Part shown: positions 53,960-61,891 of the stretch, piece after piece
Layout: each line of letters starts with the position of its first letter
Position numbering within the stretch: position 1 is the first letter of the stretch
Assembly (NCBI GenBank): GCA_903822825.1
Contig: CAIJQQ010000022.1
Location: 1 to 64,000, forward strand
Direction of reading: 5' to 3'
Source: an uncultured Burkholderiales bacterium
GTDB taxonomy: Bacteria; Pseudomonadota; Gammaproteobacteria; Burkholderiales; Burkholderiaceae_C
DNA length: 64,000 bases
Notes under the pieces: generated by a model
The model's database searches: none
What the model saw: only the letters and a program-made list of their open reading frames with translations
What the model was told of the DNA's origin: nothing
Made by a program: the position numbers and the translations under genes

Positions 53960-54865
53960 ATGAGCCAAATCGCCGCCAAAACCTACGAACCCGCACCCGC
54001 CCGCCAAGTGGCCTTTTTGGGCCTGGGCGTCATGGGCTACCCCATGGCGGGCCACTTGGCCCGTGCCGGCCACCATGTCACCGTGTACAACCGCAGCGCA
54101 GCCAAAGCCGCCGCTTGGATGGCCGAGTGCCCCGGCAACGCCAGTGCCCCCACCCCGCGCGAAGCGGCTGCGGGCGCGGACATCGTGTTCGCCTGTGTGG
54201 GCAACGACGACGACTTGCGCAGTGTGGTGTTGGGACAGGACGGCGCCTTTGCCGGCATGAAGCCCGGCGCGATCTTTGTGGACCACACCACGGCGTCTGC
54301 GTCGGTGGCGCGCGAGCTGTCGGCCCAGGCCCAAAAGCTGGGCCTGCAATTCATCGATGCGCCCGTCTCGGGTGGACAAGCGGGTGCCCAAAACGGCATG
54401 CTCACGGTGATGTGCGGTGGCGATGCGGCCGCTTTTGACAACGTCAAGCCTGCGGCCATGGCGTTCTCGCGCGCCTTCACCCTGTTGGGTGAGTCGGGCG
54501 CGGGCCAGCTGGCCAAGATGGTCAACCAGATCTGCATCGCCGGGTTGGTGCAGGGCTTGTCAGAGGCTGTGGCCTTTGGCCAGCAAGCGGGTCTGGACAT
54601 GCACCAGGTGCTGGACGTGATCGGCAAGGGCGCCGCGCAAAGCTGGCAGCTCGACAACCGCGGCAAGACCATGGCTGACGACAAGTTTGAATTTGGTTTT
54701 GCGGTGGACTGGATGCGCAAGGACCTGGGCCTGGTGCTCGACGAAGCCAAGCGCAACGGCGCCCGCCTGCCCGTGACAGCGCTGGTGGACCAGTTCTATG
54801 CCGATGTGCAAAAAATGGGCGGCGGCCGTTGGGACACGTCAAGCCTGATCCGCCGCTTGCGCTGA
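53960..54865 (+). CDS. NAD(P)-dependent beta-hydroxyacid dehydrogenase (3-hydroxyisobutyrate dehydrogenase family)
   Basis: A 301-residue dehydrogenase of the 3-hydroxyisobutyrate/tartronate-semialdehyde reductase family. It has the Rossmann motif GLGVMGYPMAGHLARAGHHVTVYNRS (about residues 21-46), the substrate loop FIDAPVSGGQAGAQNGMLTVMCGG, and the catalytic Lys in GAGQLAKMVNQ. Its C-terminal helical domain follows the family. Whether it acts on hydroxyisobutyrate, glycerate or another acid cannot be told from sequence. It is followed by an interspersed repeat. Confidence 0.88.
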   Translation: MSQIAAKTYEPAPARQVAFLGLGVMGYPMAGHLARAGHHVTVYNRSAAKAAAWMAECPGNASAPTPREAAAGADIVFACVGNDDDLRSVVLGQDGAFAGMKPGAIFVDHTTASASVARELSAQAQKLGLQFIDAPVSGGQAGAQNGMLTVMCGGDAAAFDNVKPAAMAFSRAFTLLGESGAGQLAKMVNQICIAGLVQGLSEAVAFGQQAGLDMHQVLDVIGKGAAQSWQLDNRGKTMADDKFEFGFAVDWMRKDLGLVLDEAKRNGARLPVTALVDQFYADVQKMGGGRWDTSSLIRRLR

Positions 54866-54876
54866 ACGAAAAATTT

Positions 54877-54950
54877 GTGGGAGCCCCGGCCTCGGGGCGA
54901 TGGCCCGTGCCCTTGCAGCGGCCCGTTCGCGTCGAGGGCGCCGCTCCTGT
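54877..54950. repeat. REPIN-like inverted repeat, copy 8
   Basis: Begins GTGGGAGCCCCGGCCTCGGG and ends GAGGGCGCCGCTCCTGT; the last bases differ from the consensus ACA. It lies 11 bp after the dehydrogenase stop and just before the convergent BON-domain gene's stop. Confidence 0.75.
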
Positions 54951-54962
54951 TTCAGCAGAACC

Positions 54963-55589
54963 TCACTTGCCCATGGGCGGCTGGCTCAAGCGCTTGAGTT
55001 CATCTTCTGAAATCTCGTCAAACACCCGCACCACCTTGGCCACACCGCCCACGCCGCGAGCGATGTCGGTGGCGCGTTTGGCTTCGCGCTGGGTCACGCG
55101 GCCCATCAGGTACACGATGCCGCGCTCGGTCACCACCTTGATGCTGTTGAACTGCAGGTCTTTGGCATCAAGAAAGGAGGCCTTGATCTTGCTGGTGATG
55201 TAGGCATCATTGGAACGCTGGGTGATGCTGCTGGCGGCCATGACCGCCAGGTCGTTGACCACGCCCTTGACGTTTTCCTGGCTTTGCGCCAGTTTCTCAG
55301 CACGCTCACGGTCAGCCGTTGCAGTGGCTTCACCGCTAAGCAACACCTGGCGGTTGTAGCTGGTCACGTTCAAGTGAACACGGTCCCCCAGATCTTGCCT
55401 CACAGCACGGGCCACTTTCAGTTCAATGGCTTCATCTTCCAGCTGAGTGCCAGCGGTACGGCGGTCGGTGGCGACCACGCCCGTCATCACGGCGCCGCCC
55501 AACATCAACGGCGCGCAGCCGGAAAGCCCGGACATGACAGCACCCGCCAAAACACACGACAGCCAAGACAGTTTCAAAGCGGTTTTCAT
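54963..55589 (-). CDS. BON-domain outer-membrane lipoprotein (DolP/YraP-like)
   Basis: A 208-residue lipoprotein. The signal peptide ends in LSGC, so Cys25 is lipidated. Two BON domains follow (about residues 50-115, LEDEAIELKVARAVRQDLGDRVHLNVTSYNRQVLLSGEA, and about 125-190, NDAYITSKIKASFLDAKDLQFNSIKVVTERGIVYLMGRVTQREA). DolP maintains outer-membrane integrity in E. coli, where it is also next to diaA and yraN, the same order as here. The start codon overlaps the diaA stop by 4 bp. Confidence 0.92.
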   Translation of the reverse strand: MKTALKLSWLSCVLAGAVMSGLSGCAPLMLGGAVMTGVVATDRRTAGTQLEDEAIELKVARAVRQDLGDRVHLNVTSYNRQVLLSGEATATADRERAEKLAQSQENVKGVVNDLAVMAASSITQRSNDAYITSKIKASFLDAKDLQFNSIKVVTERGIVYLMGRVTQREAKRATDIARGVGGVAKVVRVFDEISEDELKRLSQPPMGK

Positions 55590-56173
55590 TCCAAAGGCTC
55601 CTGTTCACCCAGCAACTGGGTATCGATTCCATCACACAAACAATGCAGCACCAAGTGCTGCACTTCACGGATTCTCGCACCCCGCTCATGGGGCACACCC
55701 ACGTGCACGTCGGTCTCGTGCAAATGCTTACCGACCGCACCGCCATGCCCCCCAGTGAGTGCCAGTACGGTCATTTCGCGCTCATGGGCGGCTTGCACGG
55801 CTTTCAGCAAGGCAGGCTCTTGGCCATCGAGGCTGATGAGCACCAGCACGTCGCCGGCCTGCCCAAGGGCACGCACCTGGCGGGCCAGCGTCTGGTCATC
55901 GGTCCAGGCGGTGGCCATCAAAGCATCGGCCGACAAGGCCAGCGCGGCCAGGCCAGGGCGCTCTCGCTCAAACCCCCCCACCAGCAAATGCACCAGGTAT
56001 TGCGCCAATGCAGCCGATGCACCTTGCCCCGCCACCAGCACCTTGCCACCGCCCGTGACACTGGCCAGCACGGCTTGCACCGCGGCGTCCACGGGTTTGG
56101 CCAAGGCTTCAGCGACCTGGTAATGCAGGTCGGCGCTGTCGATGAAGTGTTGCTGGATGCGCAGTTCTAACAT
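55586..56173 (-). CDS. diaA: SIS-domain protein DiaA/phosphoheptose-isomerase-like
   Basis: A 195-residue sugar-isomerase (SIS) domain protein of the GmhA/DiaA family: VTGGGKVLVAGQGASAALAQYLVHLLVGGFERERPGL and GDVLVLISLDGQEPALLKAVQAAHEREMTVLALTGGHGG. The neighbours yraN and the BON lipoprotein are those of E. coli diaA, which encodes a DnaA-binding initiator of replication; hence DiaA is preferred to GmhA. The start MLELRIQQHF at 56173 is supported by family N termini. It overlaps the BON gene by 4 bp. Confidence 0.85.
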   Translation of the reverse strand: MLELRIQQHFIDSADLHYQVAEALAKPVDAAVQAVLASVTGGGKVLVAGQGASAALAQYLVHLLVGGFERERPGLAALALSADALMATAWTDDQTLARQVRALGQAGDVLVLISLDGQEPALLKAVQAAHEREMTVLALTGGHGGAVGKHLHETDVHVGVPHERGARIREVQHLVLHCLCDGIDTQLLGEQEPLE

Positions 56174-56248
56174 GGCGCGGATGATAACCGGGCACATGTC
56201 AGCCCGCTTGACAAGCTCGGATTTTGCGCTTGGGCCTGTGCTTGCCCC

Positions 56249-56641
56249 TCAAGCCGCGTCAAAGGCCGCTTGCAGCCAAGTGGGTGCGCCGCCGTCGAGC
56301 AACACCACATCAAAACGGGTGGGCGGCATGCGCCGACAGCGCATCAGGTAATGGCGCGCGGCAAACACAACGCGCTGCTGCTTGGTGCGGCCAATGCTGG
56401 CAGCGGCACCACCAAAGTCGCTGCGGCTGCGCTTTCGGACCTCGACAAACACCACCGTGCCGTCGGGCGCTTGCATGACAAGATCTATTTCGCCACCGCC
56501 GCGCCCGGGCGTCCGATAATTGCGCTGTAACAACCGCAAGCCCTGGTCCTGCAGATAGGCCAGCGCCTCGTCTTCGCCCGCATCTCCGCGGGCTTTGGTG
56601 GTGGCAGGGGTGCCTGCCTTGCCCTGTTGAAGGAATTGCAT
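56249..56641 (-). CDS. yraN: YraN family (UPF0102) predicted nuclease
   Basis: A 130-residue member of UPF0102. The PD-(D/E)xK-like core is GDAGEDEALAYLQDQGLRLLQRNYRTPGRGGGEIDLVMQAPDGTVVFVEVRKRSRSDFGG, with the acidic residues of GEIDL and VEV present. It is probably a Holliday-junction-type nuclease relative of unknown role. Its ATG (56641-56639) shares base 56641 with the TTG start of rsmI on the other strand, a very tight divergent arrangement. It lies 75 bp upstream of diaA. Confidence 0.88.
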   Translation of the reverse strand: MQFLQQGKAGTPATTKARGDAGEDEALAYLQDQGLRLLQRNYRTPGRGGGEIDLVMQAPDGTVVFVEVRKRSRSDFGGAAASIGRTKQQRVVFAARHYLMRCRRMPPTRFDVVLLDGGAPTWLQAAFDAA

Positions 56642-57564
56642 TGACTTCTTCTCCCTTGAACGCTTCGTTTGCCCGGGCCTTGGAGGCCGCGCAAGACGCT
56701 GCCGGATCACAAAACCATCCGACGCACACACTGTATGTCGTAGCCACCCCGATTGGCAACCTGGCCGACATCAGTCTGCGGGCGCTGCATGTGCTGGCCC
56801 GTGTCGATGCATTGGCCTGTGAAGACACCCGCCACACCCAACAACTGCTGCGCGCTTATGGGCTTGACCGCCCTGGCGCCCAATTGCTGGCCGTGCATCA
56901 ACACAACGAAGCCGAAGCCGCCCAAAGCGTTCTGGACAAGCTGGCCCAAGGCCAGCGCGTGGCCTATGTGAGCGATGCAGGCACCCCTGCCATCAGCGAC
57001 CCCGGCGCGAGGCTGGTGGCGGCCGTGCGTGCGGCCGGCTACAGGGTACTGCCGCTGCCCGGCGCCAGCAGTGTGGTCACCGTGCTCAGCGCGTCAGGCA
57101 TGACGGGCGACAACGGTTTTGTGTTTGCAGGCTTTTTGCCGTCCAAATCGGCCGAGCGCCAGAGCGCGGTGCAGGCCCTGGCCGCTGAGCCCCGCGCCGT
57201 GGTCTTGCTCGAAGCCCCGCACCGGATCGAGGCCTTGGCACAAGCCCTGGCCGTTTTGGGCGAGCGGCGGGTGACGCTGGGGCGAGAGCTGACCAAGCAG
57301 TTTGAGCAAATCGAAACCATCAAGGCGCAAGACCTGGCCGCCTGGCTGGTCGAAAAACCCGAGCGTCAACGCGGTGAATTCGCCCTGGTGCTGCATGACG
57401 CCCCGGTGGTCGCTGACGCTGGCGAAGGCGAGCGCGTGCTCAAGCTGCTCCTGCCCGAGCTGCCACTGAAGACCGCCGTCAAGCTCGCGGCTGAAATTTC
57501 AGGGGAATCCAAAAACGTTCTGTACGATCGGGCCCTGCAGTTCAAACAGGACGCCCAAGACTGA
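56641..57564 (+). CDS. rsmI: 16S rRNA (cytidine(1402)-2'-O)-methyltransferase
   Basis: Methylates the 2'-OH of C1402 in the decoding centre with S-adenosylmethionine. The 307 aa carry TLYVVATPIGNLADISLRALHVLARVDALACEDTRHT (residues about 30-66), the tetrapyrrole-methylase-type GTPAISDPGARLVAAVR, and LPGASSVVTVLSASGM. The start is TTG 56641 with AAGGA about six bases upstream; it gives a 28-residue N-terminal lead, a little longer than in E. coli. Divergent from yraN with overlapping start codons. Confidence 0.93.
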   Translation: MTSSPLNASFARALEAAQDAAGSQNHPTHTLYVVATPIGNLADISLRALHVLARVDALACEDTRHTQQLLRAYGLDRPGAQLLAVHQHNEAEAAQSVLDKLAQGQRVAYVSDAGTPAISDPGARLVAAVRAAGYRVLPLPGASSVVTVLSASGMTGDNGFVFAGFLPSKSAERQSAVQALAAEPRAVVLLEAPHRIEALAQALAVLGERRVTLGRELTKQFEQIETIKAQDLAAWLVEKPERQRGEFALVLHDAPVVADAGEGERVLKLLLPELPLKTAVKLAAEISGESKNVLYDRALQFKQDAQD

Positions 57565-57606
57565 GTCGGTGCGCGCTGGCAAAGCACCCAAGCCAGCCGG
57601 GCCTGG

Positions 57607-58519
57607 TCAGCGCTTGCGCAGGCCCAGGGCGACCACGGTGCCCACCACGATGGCCGCACCGGCCAGCTGCATCGGCGCGATTGACTGGCCGAGCAAAGCC
57701 CAAGCCAGCACCAAGGCAAACACCGGCTCCACGTTCATGATGGCGGAGTTGCCCACCACACCCAGCTTGGGCAAGACAGTGAACATGATGGTGAAGGCCG
57801 TGCCGTACAAGAAAGTCAGCAAGCCCAAACCCCACCAACCCAGCGCGTCCGCAGGCAGGTGAAAGCCCCCCGTCGCCACCCCCGTGAGCGAGGCCAACAC
57901 GGCCACCTGGGCCATGGTGGTGAAGGTGCGCAGGCGGCCGTCGAGGTCGCCGGCTTCATGCTGCGTCCAGACCAAGGCCAGGCCAAAGGTGGCCGAGGCC
58001 CCCCATGGCAAAGGCCACGCCAGCGCCAATTTGCCCCCAATGGGCTTGAGCGCCCAGGCCAGAGGCTGCACCCAGCACGTCCAGCGCCAAAGCCAAACCG
58101 ATCAGCATGACCGGCATGGCCAGCAGCACGGCGCGCTCGGGGCGGTGCCCATAAAGCAGGCGTGCCCAAAAGGCGGTCGACAGGGGGTAGGTGTTGAACA
58201 CCAGCAGGGCCAGTGCCACGGGCAGCCGGGCCACAGAGGAGTACAGGCAAACACTCTGCACCGCAATGAGTGCGCCGATCAAGGGGAGGAATTTCTTGTG
58301 GCGGTGTGTGAGCTTGAGAGACACCTGCTGTCGCCAGAGGATGAGGCCGACCACCAGGGCGGTGACGCCGCTGCGAAAACTGACCGCCGTGACCACGTCC
58401 ACGCCATGGTTGAACGCCAAACGTGCTGACACGTGGTTGGCGCCCATCATGAGGGCGATCAGCAAGAGGGTGATGAAAGCGGTGGCCGACAGGGCCGGGC
58501 GGGAGGGGGACTCGGTCAT
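57607..58519 (-). pseudogene. EamA/DMT-family transporter broken by a 1-base frameshift
   Basis: Two overlapping reading frames together give one ten-helix EamA-type transporter of about 303 residues. The N-terminal half begins MTESPSRPALSATAFITLLLIALMMGANHVSARLAF, and the C-terminal half ends AGAAIVVGTVVALGLRKR. They join at IGAGVAFAMG|ASATFGLALVWTQHEAG. Base 57999-58004 is a run of six C (six G in the gene); removing one G restores GVAFAMGASATFG in a single frame. It is either a true inactivated gene, phase variation at the homopolymer, or a sequencing error. It converges with rsmI. Confidence 0.82.
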
Positions 58520-58531
58520 TGAAGCAATTTA

Positions 58532-58554
58532 ACCGCCTGCCCCCTGGAGGCGGT
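58532..58554 (-). terminator. Weak hairpin after the small membrane-protein gene
   Basis: ACCGCCT and AGGCGGT form a perfect 7-bp stem with a 9-nt loop, followed on the minus strand by TAAATTGC. It lies between the 52-residue gene and the EamA gene start, so it could end the first transcript. The short AT tract makes it a weak candidate. Confidence 0.35.
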
Positions 58555-58597
58555 GACATTCTGGCGACTGGGTCGAGCCCCCCCAAGGTGTTGAGGC

Positions 58598-58756
58598 TCA
58601 GGCCTTGGCCGACTCCCGCGATTGGCTGTGCTGAAGGAACCGCTCTGTGCGGACCATCGCTTCTTCTTTTTCTTCCATTTGGATGTCGCGCACGGTTTTC
58701 AAGTACAGCGCCAAAACCACCAAAGACAACACGAAAGCAACAACAGACATCCACAT
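58598..58756 (-). CDS. Small single-pass membrane protein, 52 aa, unknown
   Basis: A short open frame read from the sequence, beginning MWMSVVAFVLSLVVLALYLK: one membrane helix (about residues 3-20), then a charged cytoplasmic-type tail (TVRDIQMEEKEEAMVRTERFLQHSQSRESAKA). The tail is amphipathic, with Glu/Met/Arg-rich helix character. I do not recognise a family. Support for coding: a membrane-anchor-plus-tail design with normal codon use, its own AT-rich upstream region with a palindrome, and a hairpin after the stop. The start could also be the second ATG (codon 3). Confidence 0.65.
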   Translation of the reverse strand: MWMSVVAFVLSLVVLALYLKTVRDIQMEEKEEAMVRTERFLQHSQSRESAKA

Positions 58757-58882
58757 GATTTTTTTCTCTGACCTCGCATTTTGCGGTGTCTATGGATGAA
58801 TTATTGCAAAAATCAGTATTACTGTCTACCAAAAAAATTTATTTAAAATCATTATTTTAGATTGTTTAACACTTCTATTGTG
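58757..58882. promoter_or_regulatory. AT-rich island with palindromes upstream of the small membrane protein
   Basis: This 126-bp gap is mostly A and T, in sharp contrast to the GC-rich surroundings. It holds CAGTA-T-TACTG (58814-58824), the hairpin TAACAC/GTGTTA (58867-58885, overlapping the stop of the upstream gene), and a run of seven A at 58831-58837. It probably combines the terminator of the ketopantoate-reductase-like gene with the promoter of the small gene. Confidence 0.5.
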
Positions 58883-59884
58883 TTATTTTTGTAGATTTTT
58901 TATGAATACCCTGGTCAAACCCATCAAAGCATCGGTAAAAGGGGTGGTCACACCGGTCATTTGGCCCAGTTCGCGCACTGCGCCCACCAAGGCATCAAGC
59001 TCGATGGGCTTTTTGGCCTGAACGTCCTGGAGCATCGAAGTCTTGAAGGCCCCCAGTTTGCGGGTCACCGCGTGGCGGTCTTCCGGGCTCTGGTCGATCG
59101 GGATGCCAATGCGCTCGCCAATGGCCTTGGCTTCGAGCATCACGCTCGAAATGAAGCCCCGCACCAGTGGGTCGTCCATGATCAGGTCGGTGGTGGCCCC
59201 GGTGATGGCACTGACCGGGTTGACAGTCATGTTGCCCCAGAGCTTGTACCAAATGTCTTTTTGAATTTGTGGCGACAGCGTGGCGTTGAAGCCCGCTTGC
59301 TTCAACAAGGCATGCAATGCCTGAGCTCTTGGAGTGGTTTGCCCAGAGGGCTCGCCCACGATCAGGCCGTCGCCAAAGTGGTGGCGGACCACACCCGGTG
59401 CATCCACAGAACAACTGGCATGCACCACGCAGCCGATGATGTTCGGCGCAGGCAAGGCCCGCGCTATGACGCCATCAGGGTCCACGCTGTTGAGCGAGCG
59501 ATCCGCCACCGGGCCCCCAAAGCCTTGCAAAAACCACCAGGGCACGCCGTTCATGGCTGTGAGCACCACGGTGTTCGGGCCGACCAGTGGCCCCACCTGC
59601 GCCGCCACCGAAGCCAGCGCAGGGGCTTTGACCGAGATCACCACCAAATCCTGCACGCCCAGTGCCGCCGCATCATTGCTGGCTACCACCGGCACGGTGT
59701 GCAGTTCACCGCCCTGGTGCATCTGCAAACCGTTAGTTTGCAGTGCGGTCAGTGTGTCACCCCGAGCCAACACGCTGAGCTGCGCGCCAGTACGTGCCAA
59801 GTGCACCCCCATCCAGCCGCCGATGGCGCCTGCGCCCACGATGGCGATCTTGTTGTATGTCATGTCTTCTTTCATTGAATTCAT
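58883..59884 (-). CDS. Ketopantoate-reductase (PanE/ApbA)-family oxidoreductase
   Basis: A 333-residue NAD(P)H-dependent reductase of the PanE/ApbA family: IAIVGAGAIGGWMGVHLARTGAQLSVLARG (Rossmann motif, about residues 11-40), DLVVISVKAPALASVAAQVGPLVGPNTVVLTAMNGVPWWF, and the catalytic-Lys region QKDIWYKLWGNMTVNPVSAITG. It is longer than true PanE (about 300) and sits with catabolic genes, so pantothenate synthesis is not certain. The start MNSMKEDMTYNK overlaps the aldolase stop by 4 bp (ATGA); MTYNK is an alternative. Confidence 0.87.
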   Translation of the reverse strand: MNSMKEDMTYNKIAIVGAGAIGGWMGVHLARTGAQLSVLARGDTLTALQTNGLQMHQGGELHTVPVVASNDAAALGVQDLVVISVKAPALASVAAQVGPLVGPNTVVLTAMNGVPWWFLQGFGGPVADRSLNSVDPDGVIARALPAPNIIGCVVHASCSVDAPGVVRHHFGDGLIVGEPSGQTTPRAQALHALLKQAGFNATLSPQIQKDIWYKLWGNMTVNPVSAITGATTDLIMDDPLVRGFISSVMLEAKAIGERIGIPIDQSPEDRHAVTRKLGAFKTSMLQDVQAKKPIELDALVGAVRELGQMTGVTTPFTDALMGLTRVFIKNLQK

Positions 59885-60675
59885 GCGCGCCACCCTCTGT
59901 CGATGCGGTCGACCTGACGCACCAGAGCGTCAAAAACGTCTTGTCCGGCGCCATGGTGGGGGTTGAATTGCAGCGCATCGCGTGTGCAGTTGGCGGCCAC
60001 CGCTTCAGGCACCGGGATCGGTTGGCCCATGCTCTGCGTGGCCAACTGGATTTCGCAGGCGCGCTGCAGTGTCCAAAGGATTGCAAAGGTCTGCGGCAGC
60101 GTCTGCCCCCAGGTCAGCAAGCCGTGGTTGCGCAGGATCACGGCGGGCTTGTTGCCGATGCTTTGCAAGACACGCGGCCCCTCTTCGGCATGGATGGTGA
60201 TGCCCTCGAAGTCGTGGTAAGCCACCATGTCGTGCAGCTGCGCCGAGTAAAAGTTGCTTTGCGAGAGGCCGTCTTTGAGGCACGCCACGGCCACGCCTGC
60301 CGTGGTGTGGGTGTGCATCACGCAGTGCGCGCCCTCAAGACCACCGTGCAACGTGGCGTGCGCCACGAAGCCGGCCGGGTTCACCTTGTAAGGCGAGCCG
60401 TCCAGCACCTCGCCTTGCAAGTTGATCTTGACCAGGTTGCTGGCGGTGACCTCGCTGTAGTGCAGGCCAAACGGGTTGATCAGAAACTGTTTCTCGCCCC
60501 TTGTGGCGCTGTCGGGCAGGCGCAACGTGATGTGGTTGTAGATCATCTCGGTCCAGCCGAGCATGGCGAACACGCGGTAGCAACTGGCCAGTTGGAGCCG
60601 CGCCTGCCATTCATCAGGGTGCATGTGCACTGGGGGGGGCACATCGGTGGGCATGGGTTTCAAAACGGCATTCAT
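59881..60675 (-). CDS. Class II aldolase/adducin family protein
   Basis: A 264-residue zinc-dependent class II aldolase or decarboxylase relative. The fold motifs are YNHITLRLP, FLINPFGLHYSEVTASNLVKINLQGE, the zinc ligands HTHTTAGVAVACLKDGL, and HGLLTWGQTLPQTFAILWTLQRACEIQL. Substrates in this family are hydroxy- or sugar-derived acids; none can be assigned. The start MNAVLKPMP at 60675 has the better family fit. It is translationally coupled to the following ketopantoate-reductase-like gene and is 29 bp after a TctC-type binding protein. Confidence 0.87.
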   Translation of the reverse strand: MNAVLKPMPTDVPPPVHMHPDEWQARLQLASCYRVFAMLGWTEMIYNHITLRLPDSATRGEKQFLINPFGLHYSEVTASNLVKINLQGEVLDGSPYKVNPAGFVAHATLHGGLEGAHCVMHTHTTAGVAVACLKDGLSQSNFYSAQLHDMVAYHDFEGITIHAEEGPRVLQSIGNKPAVILRNHGLLTWGQTLPQTFAILWTLQRACEIQLATQSMGQPIPVPEAVAANCTRDALQFNPHHGAGQDVFDALVRQVDRIDRGWRA

Positions 60676-60704
60676 GGCGCGAACTCCAAAGGTCAATCAA
60701 TAGC

Positions 60705-61694
60705 TCAAGCCTCGGCGGTGAAACCGATGGTCTTGACGATGGGCGCCCACTTGGCGGTGTCTTTGCGGATCAGCTCGGACAACTCGGCAGGCGTGCTCGA
60801 CAGGGCTTCCAAACCAAAGGTGGCCAGGCCGTCCACCACGTCCTTGGAGGCCAGGGCCACCTTGACCGCCGCGTTCAAGCGCGCCACCACCTCGGGTGCA
60901 GCCTTACCAGGCATGAAGAAGGCAAACCACTCGCTGTGCACCATGTCCTTGAGGCCTTGCTCGGCGTAGGTGGGCACATCGGGGGCAAAACGGTTGCGCT
61001 TGGCACCCGATGTGGCCAGGATGCGCACCTTGCCGGTGGGCAGGTGCTGGGTGATGTCGCCGATCGGGCCGCTCACTGCGGCGATTTGGCCGCCCAGCAG
61101 GTCCAGCATGGCCGGTTGTGTGCCACGGTAGGCCACGTGTTTGATCTCGACACCCGCATGGCGGCTCAGCAAGGCACCCACAAAGTGCGGTGTCGAGCCT
61201 GCTGCGGGTGTGCCGAAATTGGCCAATGCGGGATTGGCTTTGGCCCAGACCATGAAATCGTTGATGTTCTTGACGCTGTCGGGCACGGCCGGGCCGACCG
61301 CAAAGCCAAAATCGAACACGCAAGCGAGCGACACGGGGCTCAGATCGGTGGCCGGGTCGTAGCTCAACTTTTTGTAGATGTGCGGGTAGATCGTCAGCAT
61401 CGAGGTGGGCGTTTGCAGCATGGTCGTGCCGTCGGCGGGCTGGCTCTTGACGTATTGGATGGCGATCTGGCCACCCGCACCGGTCTTGTTTTCGACCAAT
61501 GCGGCCTTGGCGTAGGCGCCGGTCATGCGCGTGGCCACACGGCGGCAAGTGGTGTCCGAGGTGCCGCCCGGTGGAAAGCCCGTGACGATCTTGAAGCTCT
61601 CAAGTTGGGCTTGGGCCATGACCTGCTGGCCCAGCATGGCCAGCATGGCGCCAGCGCTGGTGGATTGAACGAGTTGACGACGGGAAATGCTCAT
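60705..61694 (-). CDS. TctC/Bug-family periplasmic solute-binding protein
   Basis: A 329-residue secreted binding protein. The signal peptide has a twin-arginine-like start (MSISRRQLVQSTSAGAMLAMLGQQVMAQA), so Tat export is possible. The mature part has FKIVTGFPPGGTSDTTCRRVATRMTG and VENKTGAGGQIAIQYVKSQPADGTTML, the Bug pattern. It is the third Bug protein in the window and differs from the pair at 45104-47102. Its ligand is probably an acid handled by the neighbouring aldolase genes. AAAGGAG lies close upstream of the ATG. Confidence 0.87.
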   Translation of the reverse strand: MSISRRQLVQSTSAGAMLAMLGQQVMAQAQLESFKIVTGFPPGGTSDTTCRRVATRMTGAYAKAALVENKTGAGGQIAIQYVKSQPADGTTMLQTPTSMLTIYPHIYKKLSYDPATDLSPVSLACVFDFGFAVGPAVPDSVKNINDFMVWAKANPALANFGTPAAGSTPHFVGALLSRHAGVEIKHVAYRGTQPAMLDLLGGQIAAVSGPIGDITQHLPTGKVRILATSGAKRNRFAPDVPTYAEQGLKDMVHSEWFAFFMPGKAAPEVVARLNAAVKVALASKDVVDGLATFGLEALSSTPAELSELIRKDTAKWAPIVKTIGFTAEA

Positions 61695-61744
61695 GGAAGT
61701 CTCCTTTTTGAAGTTAAAACACACGCACAAAATCAAGATTCATC

Positions 61745-61798
61745 GCGCAGCCAATGGACTGCGCCTGAAGGGTGACCGCCCCCTGATGGCTGGGGCGG
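61745..61798 (-). other. Two hairpins between hpaI and the TctC gene
   Basis: GCGCAG/CTGCGC (61745-61764) and CCGCCCC/GGGGCGG (61776-61798) are two consecutive perfect stems in the 197-bp gap. Neither is followed by a T-run. They may terminate or attenuate the hpa transcript before the TctC-aldolase genes. Confidence 0.3.
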
Positions 61799-61891
61799 AC
61801 TGTCAAAGCATACTTCTCCAGCAGGCCGCCGCGTGGCGCCCGAAAATCGCCCATCGTTCAGTAAGGCCACCGTGTCGCCCATGCCAGGTCC

